Shown: positions 1 through 13,450, counted from the stretch's first letter. The stretch is DNA of 64,000 nt from Cricetomys ansorgei (GCA_026225945.1 JAMJFZ010000320.1:10646001-10710000), one strand, 5' to 3'. The notes: generated by a model from the letters alone, not told the origin. Translations and numbers: made by a program.

Positions 1-388
1 ACCTTACCATTCTCTAAAAATGTACTCACTGAATGTTTTGGGTAAAGGGAGGGAAACAACACAACAGAAATCACACTTAGGGGCTGAACTAAATCCATCA
101 CAAGTTGAATTTTCTAAGCCACTTTTCCACCTACATGAAACTAGCTTATGTATGCATATCCCACTGGTTCACAAAATAATCATATTCCTTATAATGGCAG
201 GAAGTTAGTTGCCAAAGAAAAAGAAACATAACTATGTTATTAGCAGTAAAATACCAATGGATCCATGAGGCTTCTCATATGTTAGATGGTTTGCTAATTA
301 ACTCCAGAATGATCTCAATCCAGACTTCTCTCTAGGTCTTAAATGATTGATTTAGGTTAGATTTTTCTGACTTAATTCCTTGCCATGC

Positions 389-480
389 TTTTTGTTTTGT
401 TTTGTTTTTTTGTCTTGTGGTACTGAGGCTTGAACCCAATAAGACTCACATATACTCTAATACTAACCTGCATCTATAGC
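389..480 (-). mobile_element. ID/B4-like tRNA-derived SINE fragment
   Basis: A T-rich head (reversed A tail) is followed by ggtactgaggcttgaaccca, the reverse complement of the ID-type A/B-box region. Diverged. It lies directly next to a B1 copy in the same orientation. Confidence 0.5.
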
Positions 481-489
481 ACTCTTCTT

Positions 490-595
490 ACTTTTTTTAT
501 TTTGAGACAGGGTCTCACTAAGTTGCCCAGGCTGTCCTTGAACTCACTCTGTAGCCTAGTCGTGTCTTAAACTTGTGATCTTCCTGCCTTAGGCT
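490..595 (-). mobile_element. B1 SINE (7SL-derived)
   Basis: The stretch ttttgagacagggtctcact followed by gttgcccaggctgtccttga and the late cttcctgcctta block is a reversed B1 body. It is an old, 5'-truncated copy. Confidence 0.8.
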
Positions 596-2404
596 CTTGG
601 TTGGATAAAATTGCATAACTCGGCCACCAAGACTGTCTCTTTGTAAAGACATTGATTGCCACAGTCTATCCTCCTGGGCAAAGGAAATGAGTGAACAGCA
701 AGTCTCTTAAGAGCTATGGTCATGTCTGATGAATGAGGGCCTTTGGTGTAATTAAACTTAATGACAGATTTCAAACACATATCCACGATTGACTGTTTCC
801 AAACTTTATCACCCAACTTTCAAAAATAATAAAAGTTTAGATCTCCCAGTACCATTCCCATTGTCCTGATCTAAGACTACCCCCTTTCTGGCTCCTTCCA
901 AAACCACGTCATTGTTGATACCCTCTATCAGGTACTTAAGGTTTTGTTCTACCCACCCCTTGTCTGGAATCCCCTCTCTTCTGCCATATCTGCAAGTCAT
1001 AGCCTACTGGTTCTATGTATGACAGTCTGCTCCCAAGCTAGGTAATTTATAGACGAGGCTGAGCCCTAGTGGTTTGTAACCTTTTCAAGAAAGGAATTAT
1101 ATGTTTGGTTTGTTTGTTTCATTCCTTGGCACCTAAAGCAATGTTTTTGCTTATAGAGAGCACTCAATGTATTCTCATGGTTTATTTAAATTCAGTTGGC
1201 GGTAAAGACATTTTGAGGGGTTTTTACATAGAACTTCTGGTGGACTACATCCAGTTCTCTCTCTCTCTGTCTCTTAATCCTTTTCAGTATAAGTCATGGA
1301 GTCACACACAGTTTTCTCCACATAAACCAGATGCTGCCACAGGTTTTGGATAGTCATTCCTATCCCTTGTTCAGAGGACTTGGCATTTGTCCTACACAGT
1401 TACTACGCTAAGACTGTGCTAAGGGTACAGAGATGAAAGTATAGACCTCTGCACTCAAGGAACAAAAAGTCAAAAGAGAGAGGAGAGAGATTGCTACAGA
1501 ACAATATTTAAGGTCCTAAGAGATTAAGTTTTGCTAATAGGGTTTAATAAGGATGGCATCTAAAGCATTTGTGGTAGATGATTCATTCCTAAATATGCCT
1601 TCAAAGTTTACTCTGAAAAGAAGGGAGACATTCTAGGCAGAAGATATAGTGTGTGCAAAAGCACTAAAGCAAGTCAGAACACTAGACATTTCTAAGAACT
1701 GTAAATGGTTTGGGACTTCTAGAGCATCTTATGTCTGCTTCAGATCAAGGCTGACGAGGAAGCAAGTGCTGTTCATTATGGTGAGTGTGGTTTACAAGAG
1801 CAAGAAGCAGGTCTTCATCCTGCAATTAGTTCCACATATGCTGCTCCACCCAAACTGTCAACTTAGGTTCCTAGGGAACAGGTGAGTTTTTCCAGAGAAT
1901 GGAATTGTCGTCTCACCACATGGCAACGGTATAAACCAGTTTCACTAATTAATCTCTTTTGTTCAGTCAGGTAACAAAATCACAAGCTGTGGGCACTTTG
2001 CAAAAGAGCAAAATGCATGTTGCAATAACAGTAAAGATGACTTTTTATGAAAAGAAATTCTCAGTGACTGAACCAAAGGTACAAACTGCCCGAGCAACTG
2101 GATTCTCTCAGAAATGGGATATGACAGCAAGCAGAACACAGGCTAAGAATCAAGAGAGGACAAGCTGTATGTAGCCTCTGCTTCAGTGGTGGCCACATGT
2201 AGCTGCTTCACTAATGCACCTAATGCCACACATAGGGTGGATATAACACATGCACAGCAAATATTAAGCAAATTCATAAATGCATGCATGGAGGAATTAA
2301 TCCATACACATAACCATTTAAATAATTTAAGTGCAGAAGGAAAACCTATTCATAGTGTTTGTAAAATTCTTAAAATGTTCATAAGAAAAGCAAAATTTCA
2401 ATAT
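596..2404. other. unassigned non-coding stretch
   Basis: No repeat family recognised by eye. Stops occur in every frame; the largest open frame touching it, at 2186-2476, is 96 codons with no domain or splice support. Confidence 0.5.
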
Positions 2405-2422
2405 AAACAAACAAACAAACAA
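2405..2422. repeat. short (AAAC)n simple repeat
   Basis: About four to five tandem aaac units; likely the tail of an unrecognised retroposon. Confidence 0.7.
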
Positions 2423-4836
2423 AAGCATTTACCACACAAGCATGAACAAATTACCATAAACATTTGCTTAATGTGACTCACGCTGACTGGTACAGCTACG
2501 CAATCTGAATCGAGTGAGCCTGGGCATAATGGTCACCAGTGAGTTAGTTGCCACAAAGAAGTTTTGTGAGCAATGAATGACAGGGTAAACATCAGCTGTG
2601 TGCTGTGGAAGAAGCCCCCACATCAGAAATAGAGCAGGGTTCCCAGTAAATAAATAAATGTCCTTTGCACTAAATTCAACTTGCCTGGATGCCAAGGAGA
2701 TCTCTAACCTCAGGAAATGACTTTATTCCCTTAACTTGTGTAAAATAAGGGCAGATGTTCTTCAAAGTCCCTTTTGACAACAAGACATTCAGAAGGTCTC
2801 AAGGAAGGCAAGTGCTCACACCTGAGCTCTGCTTGGGACACTTCATAATTCTCATATGGATCCGAGGCATTCTGACGGGCACCTCAGTCTCAGAGTTCTG
2901 AGAGATTTGCAGGGTCAACAGCCCATGTCCTTCAAGAAGACCAAATATGAATGAGTCAAATATCTCTATCTGTTTAGTAATAAATAAAAGGAAACACAAC
3001 GTCTCTCATTTTTCCATGGCTAGGTTAGTATCTTCTGAAACAATCTGATACAAGCCTAAGGTAACAGATACAGAATTTGTGTCACGTAGACAGTGCCAAT
3101 AGAGTAGAATCCAAGAGTCCTGAAGGCATGCTTCTGTGACCAGCTCATCTCTATCTCCAATCCTCTCTACCACTTACAAGAACTCCCCTCTGGGAGTCAA
3201 CAAGAACAATACAAATGAGTTCTTGATGAGTAACATGTCTGTTCTCTATAATAAAGACTACCAGATGACTCAAGCCAAAAGGTCACTCAGAAGCTGCCTG
3301 ATGAAGGCTTTAAACTTCTAATAGCAAAAGGGTCCACAAAACCTGTCATTATATGTTTGAGTAATTTCTTTGCTCTTCAGACTTAACCAACAGCCTGACT
3401 GGAGAATTAAATTCTAAATATAAGGAAGAATTTTTCCCCTTTCATCTTACATTATTTCGGGGCTGTGATTTGGTTCTCCTCCAAAGTTCTGCCATCTCCT
3501 GCTACCACCCAAGATGTAAAACTTGCAACATAAACATTTATGACAGCCTGGATAGATTATTATTCTACTGAGAATGTGCCCCCTCCCCCGCCCCAGGCTG
3601 ATCCACTGACTGCCGTCCTAAATTCAGTAGGGCAGCACAGATCTGAAACAGTCACGGACACAGCCTATGAAGCGTCTCTCCCGTTTTACACAATCCGTCT
3701 GTGCTGCCAATTGAATAGAGTTCCTTTTCTAAGTAGATCACCACGGCTGGTGTGAGAAGTGGTTTTGATTCTCTCCTAAGAATCAGTTTTCCCTCTAGGA
3801 AGCTGACATGGGAGTTGTACATTACCCCCTTTACTCTGTAAAAGGCGGTTATGGAAAGATGATAAGGGGGTTATATTAGCTTAATTATATGGGGAAAGCA
3901 ATAGAAAAATCCAGCCAACTTCCTAGTAATGTGGCTCATGCAGTTTCCAACGGCAGGCTGGATTTTATAACCAAACGATTTTACTTAGTATCACTCATAA
4001 ACTTTCTCTCTTAACATAAACACCATTCAGACAGTAAACACGTCAAAAATTGAGGGCAGTCCAACCTAGGCAGATCTAGAATGCCATTAATTAAAATGCA
4101 AAAGTGCTGCTATTTCTGGTCCCTCAGTAATCAACTATGGAAAATAGTTTCAATGACAAGAATGCCTGCAGAAGCACGAGGTGATATTATATTAATGCAG
4201 AGAGTCTCGTCTCTCCGTTACAGTATAGTTTGAACATCTGCAGTTTGATTATGTAAAAAGAAGCTGGCATCTCCTTAATTGTCATACAGTTCTCCTTTTC
4301 GCTGAGTCTGTCAATGTACACATGTGTGTTCAAACATGGAGAGCAGAAGCAGGGAAGACAGAATGCAGGAAACAAGAGAATAAAAATGGAGACTCTTGAT
4401 TCACAGTATAAGCCACAGGGTTTAAATTAAAATGTCACCCAAAGAAACAGCGAGAGAAAGGTTTGGATGGAGGCTATAATTACAGAGTGTGGACAAACGA
4501 GTCACTGCAACTATACCGGTCTAGGAATTTGAGACCCTTTTGAAATAACTTCAGTGTGCTGCCGTTGCACAGAAGCGAAACAAACACTCAAATAAAATGT
4601 TGCAGGGACTTCACCACACTGAGGATACAGGCTCCACTCAGCACAGCTTTTTTATCAGTTTCTGGGATACTTTTCTGTGCTGAGACCCTGCAAAGGAATT
4701 CTCATGACAGCCTGCTATGAAACAAAGAAATGCTGAAGAGTGCACTTCCCTGATTCAAAGAACTGAGGCATTATCTGGAAGTAAGGTGCAAAAAGTGGGG
4801 AAATCCTTACACACTATACATACACACATATACCCA
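2423..4836. other. unassigned stretch with AT-rich, conserved-looking core
   Basis: No repeat recognised. The part at about 3820-4140 carries TAAT/ATTA and AAATGCAAAA-type motifs between more ordinary sequence and may be conserved non-coding DNA. A C-rich run sits at about 3579-3594. Confidence 0.35.
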
Positions 4837-4865
4837 CCACACACACACACACACACACACACACA
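4837..4865. repeat. (CA)n microsatellite
   Basis: About 14 uninterrupted CA dinucleotides. Confidence 0.95.
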
Positions 4866-4977
4866 AGGCTCACTAGCGAATGCTAAGCAATATCTCAGCA
4901 ATGTTCCTACAATTCCCCAAGCATGCTGCAACTATTAAAATTATATGGACATAACCTCAAAAGTAATCAGTACATCT

Positions 4978-5036
4978 GTATATACACTTGTATATATGTG
5001 TTTATACATATGAGCATGTATATATATGAATATATT

Positions 5037-5077
<41 letters not shown>
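4978..5077. repeat. TA-rich tract ending in pure (TA)n
   Basis: An interrupted TATA/TGTA zone leads into about 19 perfect TA dinucleotides at 5039-5077. Confidence 0.95.
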
Positions 5078-5079
<2 letters not shown>

Positions 5080-6040
5080 CTGATCACTTATAGAAGGTCT
5101 GTTGAACAAAACAAAGCAAGCCTAAGGGATCTCGTTTACCTCAAAGCTTAAGTTGCTTCTAATTACGATGAAATATTTTCTAAAATGCCTTGAAAACTGC
5201 CTGACTGTTAAGTGCAGAGGCTATTTCCAAGACATCCAAGCTGATTCTAACTCTTTCCATCCTGACGAATGAGACCTCAAGTTGCCAGCCCCAAGCCCTC
5301 AATAAAATCCTTCCAGTTGGAGGGGGGGATTAAGCAAAGTAAAGCACTGTACATTAAAGAATCATCAGAGGAAATAGAGACGTCTGCCCAGCACGTCCTA
5401 ATATCACCAGGAATCACAGCTGAGTGCAGGAAAGAGCAGATATCAGAGTTACAATCCCAGCAAGGCTGGGGTCTTTCAAGCATCATTTCAGGATTCAGAC
5501 CACGGTCTGCAAGAACAATCCCCCTTGCTTTTTACTGTTAACCCATTTGCTTATTCTGCTCTTGAATGGGTTTGGAGGGATCCTATACACATCTAAAGAG
5601 GTAAGCTATTTAAATGGATGCTTTCAAAGTATAATAAGCACCAAAATGCAAAATGCAAACAAAACACCAAATGTATCTACTTTGGGCCCAGGAAGCAGTA
5701 TACAGGGATATGTCATCAGGACTAGCTTAAGAACAGTCCACACACAGTGGAAACAAAAGTGTCTCAGCAGAGCAGGACAGCTCCAGAGCTTCATACTCCA
5801 CACTCCCGAGAGGCAAGGGGAGAGGTTAGAAACTTCACCTCATGTTTCCCTCTTGTTTAGAAAAAAAAAAAATCACGTGGATTGGAGGCTAAATTATACC
5901 TGATGACAACTCTTCCAAGAGTTGAAATTCCCATATAAAAGAGGATATAACCAACATTCAGTTCAGGACTTGTAAAAAAACTAAGGAGGATAACAACTCT
6001 GAAGCTTAATTCGCGTTGTTGCTTTGATAAACATAATTTA

Positions 6041-6107
6041 CCATGGGAAGGAAGGAATGAAGGGATGGAAAGAGGGAGGGAGAGAGAGAGAGAGAGGGAA
6101 GGAAAAG
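6041..6107. repeat. GA-rich (GGAA/GA)n purine tract
   Basis: Almost pure purine on the plus strand (ggaaggaatg-type units, then six or more GA dinucleotides). Confidence 0.85.
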
Positions 6108-8413
6108 CTTCCTGTAAAGAAAGCCTCCTGCAGTGCACAAGTTCAACAAGGTGAAACTCCAGAGACACTCTTGGTGTCCTTTGGGCTTCCCAGGCATGCA
6201 ATAACAGACTTTCAAGTGGCAGTGCTCTTTACAACCATCCTGGGAGGCCAGGTGGAAATGAGAGCACTAATAAGCCTTGACATAATCAACCTGCCACGCA
6301 CATGTTCTTCACTGGAAAGCTGCTTATTTTCTTTTGGAAAAGTCTAGCCATTCCAATAGCGTCAATGCTTTTATCTCCCAGCAGGAAAAGGAAACTATGT
6401 AGTCAACTCCAAAATAACATTCTTCCCATCACTCCCTCCAGAAGAAGCTACACAACACAGTTGTGCAGAACTGGGTGCCCCGAGACTCAGAAACAATGAG
6501 GTCATGCAGTCTTGGCAGCGCAGGGTTCCTCTCTCTGCTAATGCTCCTGCCCAAGTTGTAAACCCCAAAAGGCATGGGGCCCATGCTGGACCCACCGGCA
6601 GGTGTTGAAAGCACAGCTGCCGGTACAGACTCTGACATAACTCACACGTGTGTGCTCATGCTCACCCAAGAAGATGGAAATCTTTGCTATGTGACAGGTC
6701 ACCCCTGGCCCCTCTGGGTTCTGAGAGAGTGCCCTTAGAACGCCTAGGAATCCTCCGGCTGGCATCCGTCAGCCAGCCTGCACAGATACCCTGCACACTG
6801 CTGCAGTTTGCTGTGGAGAACACATTGCCTAGCTGCCACCGCTTCAAGGACAAAGAGAGCTAGCACTTATGTTTCAGTCACAGCCAAGGGCTCCGGTTTG
6901 TGAAGAGATAAATAAATAAAAGACAGGCTATGCGGACAAATGACCCCAGGCATTTTAGTTAGCTGGCTCCTCCAGGAAAGGACCGGGAGAACAGAAGAAA
7001 TTCGTAAGGAAGGTCACTAAGCCTAGCTGGGAAGAAGAGAGAGCAATCCTTTCACTGCAGCAGAACAGCTCATTCAATGCAAGCACTTACCATAAAAATA
7101 GAAAGAGTCAACAGAAGGAGAAGGAGCCTTCCTCTGTGTCTGTGGTAGATAGAAATCCACAGCGGACCTCCAGGCTTGACTCAGAGGAGGCCGGCAAAGT
7201 GATGAGAGGCAACAAACCCTCCACACACAAGTCCTCTCCAGCCTCCCCTTCAGCTCGCATGCAGTTGTTTGTGCTGTAAAACCCTGAGAAGTCTGGAACA
7301 GGACTCTCCCGAGAGCAAAGCCGGAGTGAAAGCAGCTGGGGCCAATTTCACCACAATCTCAGAGCATCACGCCCAGGACAGGTCCTCACCACTGGATGCA
7401 GGGGCGTCATGGGGGGGTGGGAGCACCGGGCTAGGCTTTGGAATGCAAGGTTCCTGTTAGGAAGGAGCCTCTTTGGAGTGGAAGGGACTGCCGGTGAGCA
7501 CATCAGCATTCCATATCAGTTATTGCCAGCAACCAATCAGCCCAGCCAGGGGGCTGTTGTCAGTGTGACAGGAGAGTGCAGATGACAGCCTGTCCTGGGA
7601 GCTGCAGGACAGCTCCCTGCCAGTAACAGAAGTTTGGCAGGATTGGCAGCTTGCCTTCTCTCTCCCAAGTCTCTGTTAATATTTGCTTGCTGTTTGTCAA
7701 TTCCCAAAGACCCATAGTTACACTGGCCACTCAGCAACTTCCCAAGGCATCCCACGCTATTTCTGCAGGGAGCCAGAGAGGAAGCCCAGATGCCTAGTGA
7801 CTCCTCACAAAGCAGACACCTCTGATGAGGACCCTTCGCAAGGTCTCCATGAGTTCAAAAAATAGCACTCTGGACCTGTGTCTCTCTGTGACCAAAGTGT
7901 AGGTTTAGAGAGCCAGGAATAGGGCTTTCCACATTATGGAAGAAGTTTAGGCAGAAAAGGGTTAAAGTTCTCTGTGGGAATTTGACCCTCCACCTTGGTT
8001 AAGTTTCTGTGTGCTGTCTGTATAGAAATGTTGTTAGAGGTGAGTTTCTGAGGAGAGTTTAGATTTTCTCTCTGACAACTCTTAAATCACCCATGATTTA
8101 AGGTGGGGCATACGTGCTCTAGGTAAATAGTATTAACTGATAAGCACTGAAGCAGAGCACTACACTTTACACTAGCAGAAAGGAGTTAAGACCTTCATGG
8201 ACAATGAAGGATAAATCTAAACTTTTCCCGAAACCATTCTATTTTCATATTGAACCTGGAAAGCTGGTAACATACATATTAAGTTGTGTTTCCTTGTGAT
8301 GGTCAAATGCAGGAAGTGGTCTCTGAGGCTACATACTGGCTTAATGAGATGTCACAGTAAAATTTCCTTTTTTTCCAGTCAGGAGTAAATAGGAAGATGC
8401 AGATCCTTTGGGC

Positions 8414-8436
8414 TTTTTTTTGGGGGGGGGGGGGGG
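8414..8436. repeat. poly-T/poly-G homopolymer junction
   Basis: Eight T directly followed by about 15 G. Confidence 0.9.
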
Positions 8437-9049
8437 CAGGTGACTTATGTGACAATGGGTTTCTAATTTTAGTTCTGTTTTTACTTAGATGTTGGACATT
8501 CACTGGACATTCTGTTATGCCATCTAGCCATGGCAAACTGCAGGCTGACAGGGAGGAATACCACTGCTTAAAACGAAGGGCTCCGCTCCAAGGAAGCAGT
8601 TAGCTGGGCTTCAGAGTGAGTCACAGCAGGAGGCCATAAAAATGTTCCACATCAGAGATGAGTGTAATACAATGAAATGTCTTAAAGGAGGAAGAAAAGG
8701 ATGCTTGACCAGGGTAGTCGAGTGCACATTAAACAAGCAAAATCTGAGAGGCCCAAATTCTGTTTCGTTATTCACCTCAGTCCAACGTAAGCCAGCAAAT
8801 ATAGAAAGACCATCAACCATGTGTAAGGCTACAGAGGTTCCCCCTGCCTTCAAGACGTTTATAGCCTCACAGGCAAATTTCAATCTCCTTTTGAAACACA
8901 ATTATCTTTGCCAACACAGAAAGCGTTCTGTTTAAATGCTTTTCAAGTGAATCAGCTGTGAGGCTGAACTTTAGCCTTAAGGCTCTAAATTGGTCTCCTG
9001 GGGCATTTTCTATAGCCAAAGCTATCTGGGAAGCATAAATGCACAGGTA

Positions 9050-9220
9050 ATATTTATTATACTTATTTATTGTGTGCGGTGGTAGGTACACACGCCCCAT
9101 GGTGCATGTGTGGAGGACAGCTTGTGAGAGGCAGTTCTCTCCTTCGACCATGTGGGTCCTGGGGACTGAACTCAAGTTGTCTGGCTTTGCAGCAAGCGCC
9201 TTTCCCCCATCTGAGCCAGT
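9050..9220 (-). mobile_element. tRNA-derived SINE (B3/B4 type)
   Basis: In reverse complement it reads as a rodent tRNA-derived SINE. The plus strand shows gaccatgtgggtcctgggga, ctgaactcaagttgtctggc and gcagcaagcgcctttccccc, the reversed promoter half. Diverged but nearly complete. Confidence 0.75.
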
Positions 9221-10179
9221 TTTAAAACCTATTTTTTTTAAATGTTCTTTAGCTGTATGTTTGTTTTGATCAGCATCAATAGTTCCCAATGCAACAAAAA
9301 CAGGGTCAGCATATAAGATAATCTATTTAAAGAGAGTATTATCTAAAGCTCCTGGATAATTGAGACTAATACTATTTATGAAACAGACTCAATACCTTGA
9401 CTATATGGGAGGGATAATGAAGCATGAAAAGGGTAACACTGCAGAAATACAAATTGACTAGGAGATTAAATGAGTGTACGTCCACACGACAGTTAGGTCA
9501 ATGAAAATGGTATTCCAGTCACCTAAACGCAATTAATTTTTAAAGTTTGGTCATTTCTCTATTTCGCTCTATTCAAATCATGGTAGAGATGCCTCAGCTT
9601 CGGAAGGCAGCAGCAACATTTAACTCTGCACTGTACAAACAAGAAATCAGTTAAACCCTGGGCATCATACCGTGCCTTGCCCACCATCACCTGAAATGTC
9701 ATAGGTTCCCGAGAAATATTTGTTGGATGGCCACTGGATTGGCCAACCTTGCTAAATTTCTACAAGTGCATGCTTCGAGGCCTTATTTTAAAAGACTTCT
9801 AAAGAGGTTGAACTTTCATCTGTGAGTTAAATTATATACCTACATCAGGCGCTTGTTTAAAAAGAAAAGTGATTTCTTTTTCAGGAAACCATTTCTCAGG
9901 AAGCTTGCTGACAAGGCCTTATAAAGCCAGAAAGACAAAGATGCTTTAAGGTTAGTCTTCCACAACCAGGATGAGAACAGTAAGATTGCGGCCTATCTTT
10001 GGGAACCAGCTTAAGAAGAAGAAAAAAGCGTGAATAAGCCTGCGTTTACAAGGGTAAATGACTGTATAAGTCTGTGCATGTGTGTATTCACAATGTGTGT
10101 GTGAATATAGATGCTACCTACTGCAGCATGCCTGAGGGGCAAAGGACAACCTCGCATATGGCCCTGGCTGTCTACCTTA
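9221..10179. other. unassigned non-coding stretch
   Basis: No repeat or coding signal recognised; a short TG-rich patch lies at 10074-10110. Confidence 0.5.
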
Positions 10180-10412
10180 TTTGGGGCAGGGTTTTTTTGT
10201 TGTTTTGGTTTTGGTTTTCTACTGCGTAAACCAGGCTAGTTTGTATGACAGCTCCCAGGGACTCTCCTGTGTCTACTTCCTGTCTCCCTATATAAGCGCT
10301 TGGACTGAATACATTCCTGCTACACATCCAGTTTTACATGGGAGTTCAAACCCAGGTTCTCGTGGGGTAAATGGCAAAGGCCTTTACCCACCGAGCCATC
10401 TCCCCAGACTCC
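10180..10412 (-). mobile_element. B4-type composite SINE
   Basis: The plus strand starts with a T-rich B1-like 3' part (gggcagggtttttttgttg, then aaaccaggctag) and ends with the reversed tRNA-like head ccgagccatctccccagact. That order (reversed B1 part, then reversed tRNA part) fits a minus-strand B4. Confidence 0.6.
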
Positions 10413-11403
10413 TAATCCCATTTTCAACATCAAGACCTACTAAAGGAGATAGGAGAATCAAAGAAACTTAAATACCATTTTATCAGGTGACAGCTTTGAC
10501 AACTGTTACAATTTGCACAAGGAAAGCCTTCCATCAAAAGGTACTAAGCATGTGCTAATCCGGCTTTGTCCTGGGCTTTAATCTAGTGGTGCCACGTGCC
10601 TTTCAGCCCGCGTTGTGCGGACTCCTAAGGCTAATAATGTGCATACAGGGATGGAGAACTAACAGTGCCTATGTGGCACATTTTCTGACCCAACCTACAT
10701 GGCTGCAAAGGGAGCCCTTCCCATATCACCACCTCAATTTGAGTGAAGTCTAAGCTAAAACAGAAAAGCTCATTTGACTTCAGAGATTAAATGTAAATCT
10801 TTTATGCAACAGAAAAAAATTTATGCTCGTAATTTAAAGAGAACACAACTTTATATTTATTGCTGCTTTATATTTATTTCCTCAGCTTTGATCCTACAGT
10901 TTCATATTAAAACTGGACTGAGTCATCACTAGTTACTAGAAAAAAAAAAAAAGGAAAGAATATTCCAGAAAAGTGTAGGATTGACACAAACATTAAAGTC
11001 CCATTTCCAATATCTAAATTGTTCTGCTTTTCTGTAGGAGGTCTGGAATGCAGACAGAATAAGTTGACCTGCTAAAGGTCACTGGCTGGCTGAGAATAAT
11101 TTCCCAAAGTGCTTAGTAGGCGGGCTTTCAGATAGTCAACAACAATTCCAAATACATAAGAGGCATTTGAGGCTCAGAACTATAACCAGAGCATCCAAGT
11201 CTTAAAAAAATGTGTTTGTTTTCAGCATTCCTCAATCCAGAAGGATCCCCTGGGATTGTCAGAGATCAAACCATACAAGAAAAAAAATCCATGAAGATCA
11301 CAGCCCGCTAGCTTTTCCTCCTGTTTTTGAAGATAGCAAAGTAAATCAATGTCTGACCTAAAGAGTATGGTTTTAGGCTGAATCCATGGAAGCCAACATA
11401 AGG
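10413..11403. other. unassigned non-coding stretch
   Basis: AT-rich patches (10790-10910) and an A13 run near 10940. No repeat family or exon recognised. Confidence 0.5.
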
Positions 11404-11411
11404 AGTGTGTG

Positions 11412-11446
<35 letters not shown>
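11404..11446. repeat. (TG)n microsatellite
   Basis: Near-perfect TG array with one C interruption near its start. Confidence 0.95.
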
Positions 11447-11559
11447 TGTCCACATGCATGTCAGAAAAGCAGTGTGTACATGTAGCATCTCACTAAAGTA
11501 TATACATTACAATTAGTCCTTAAGTCTCAACACAACCGATTCGGGCATCATTCTTTCTT

Positions 11560-11960
11560 CTAAACTATTAAAATGGCCTCCTGTCTCTCCTCTGTTCTAA
11601 GCTAACTTCCCTACTGTCATTAGCATTTTCTTCCTAAAATAGAAGCAAATATAATCATGCCATTCTCTTGTTAAAAACCTGGAATGGTCAGACCAAATAC
11701 AGTAGATGTTGAACTTGAAATTGAGATCCCATTGCAACCTGGCCTCGGTTTGCACTTCCAGCATCAATTGCCACCATTACGCCCTCTATATGTGCGTTCA
11801 TTCACCTGATTATTTACTATCCCCCATGGACGCCGCTGCCTCCATTGTGGTAATTCACTTTCCTAGAATAGCCATCCTTGCTTCTCTCCCTAGAAACACT
11901 CCATTCTTCAGAGCCCTGTTCACTATCATCCTCTTGGTCAAGGCACCAAATTGCCCAATG
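11560..11960 (+). mobile_element. L2 LINE fragment
   Basis: Contains diverged versions of the L2 3' region block 'atgatcatgccat..ctcttgttaaaaacct' and the later 'tggcctcggtttgcacttcc' segment. Ancient. The 85-codon frame at 11706-11963 is an accident of this element. Confidence 0.5.
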
Positions 11961-12239
11961 TGATTTAATCACTTCTGTTTTTCCATAATGTGTTTTTAAG
12001 TCTTGTGTTACAAATACAAATAACAAATACATTATACTAAATTAGCGCCTTTTAAGCAATTTTTGAGATCCCTTGATACCCTAAGCATCTAATGCACAAG
12101 AGGACATGATGAATGAATAACTACTTTTTATGCTCTTACAGTCAAAAGCACTTTGAAGAAAGCACACACTTGTTTCCTGGAAATTTTCAGGACTCCAGGC
12201 TTATTAACAATATATAAATATCTCCTCCTTCAAACAGGA

Positions 12240-12330
12240 GTTTCTGTGGTTTAAGGAGAGGTCCTTGGATTAGAATCGGAATAACCAAGTCCCAGCACTT
12301 ACCAGTGTCACCTCAACCTCAGAGAGACTA
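12240..12330 (+). mobile_element. possible MIR fragment
   Basis: 'gattagaatcggaataacc' followed by 'cagcacttaccagtgtcacc' aligns by eye with the MIR core. Weak. Confidence 0.35.
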
Positions 12331-12604
12331 AATTATATCCTGCTAATATGCAAGGGCTTCTCTGAGCTACAGCTAAGACACTGAATGGTGAATAGAGTAC
12401 GCTAAAAGCTGTACCTGACTGTAGACATGCTTTCTGTCACCAGTGTCTTGTGAGTGTTGATGCTACTAAAATTTCATCAGTCATCACAAAATGAGTTCAG
12501 ACAGATAACCTATGCAAACCAGCCTGGGAGCCAGTGACTCAGCACTGACGTCATTCCAAGGATCTGACTTTGAGCATGCTCATCTATAGTTGGGGTGAAG
12601 AGGA

Positions 12605-12735
12605 GAGGCTCTGAAAGCCCAGGACTCAGATTCAACCTCTGTCACTTCTCGGCTCTGTAGACCCAAGCCCCTCATCTAGGAACTGGAAAAAAATAATACC
12701 TCAACATGCTGTCATGTGAGATGGGCTGTGTAATA
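12605..12735 (+). mobile_element. MIR SINE
   Basis: Ordered MIR blocks: 'cccaggactcagattcaacc', 'ctgtcacttctcggctctgt', 'cctcatctaggaactgg', 'aataatacctcaacatgctg'. Confidence 0.65.
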
Positions 12736-12989
12736 TACATATCAACACATATGATTATAATATATCCAACACATATAACAATATATCCAAATATCTATTA
12801 TATTTATGAATCTGATAAGCATTCTGTGATTGGCTTGGAAAAGGCATTCCTTTCTTCTTAGTATCTACACAAGCTCCAGCCCTCACCTGGTTTCCTGAAC
12901 TTACCAGAAGTCTGTTAAAAGTCCTCTGCCTAGAACCACTCTGCTTGAGACTCTGGGGTGTTTCTCCATCCAAAAGTCTTCATTGATGT

Positions 12990-13200
12990 CACCTGCCATC
13001 TTCCAGCCTATTATTCTTTTCATTTCTTTTACAACATTTGTGTAACAAATTTATTTATTTGACTACTTGCTTAATGTTCGTCCTCTGTGCCTTCATGAGT
13101 GCTATACCAAAGTGGGGACCATTTGCTTCACGCTCCTTACTGACAGAGTCCAATGCACATTCCCTGAATACTTATAGCATGACCAATGTTTGCATAAATA
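12990..13200 (+). mobile_element. L2 LINE 3' end
   Basis: Resembles the L2 terminal region (tttgtgtaacaaatttattt through 'ccctgaatacttatagcatg' to a TAAATATTTATG end). Diverged. Confidence 0.4.
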
Positions 13201-13279
13201 TTTATGTGCTTTTTAGAGCTGTACAAAGTTCAAATTATTTTTGACTCTTGAGCAGATATAAAATATTGGAGGTCACTTT

Positions 13280-13283
<4 letters not shown>

Positions 13284-13311
<28 letters not shown>
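13284..13311. repeat. poly-A tract
   Basis: 28 consecutive A. It could be the tail of a retroposon, but no body is recognisable upstream. Confidence 0.9.
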
Positions 13312-13313
<2 letters not shown>

Positions 13314-13450
13314 CAGAACAATGACACCATGCACAAGTCTACACAGGCATTTAATAATCGATGGCGCTTATGAACAAATATTAAAATGCTATCCAGAGAT
13401 GAGAAGATCCACGAACAAGATGCAGCCTTCCGACTCCCGCCTGCATAACC

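Larger units (their letters stand above)
5078..9049. other. unassigned stretch, GC-richer in the middle
   Basis: No interspersed repeat recognised. About 6420-7480 is richer in G+C than its surroundings, but CpG is not dense enough for an island. The open frame at 5424-5903 (159 codons, plus strand) has no recognisable domain or splice context, so I do not call it a gene. Confidence 0.4.

Noticed and set aside
5424..5903. 159-codon open frame, plus strand
   Set aside because: No domain, no splice context, mixed composition and opposing frames of similar quality.
6429..7480. Possible CpG island or promoter in the GC-richer stretch
   Set aside because: CpG dinucleotides are too sparse and there is no TATA/initiator plus exon arrangement.
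8867..9289. 140-codon minus-strand frame
   Set aside because: Runs through a SINE at 9050-9220 and has no family resemblance.
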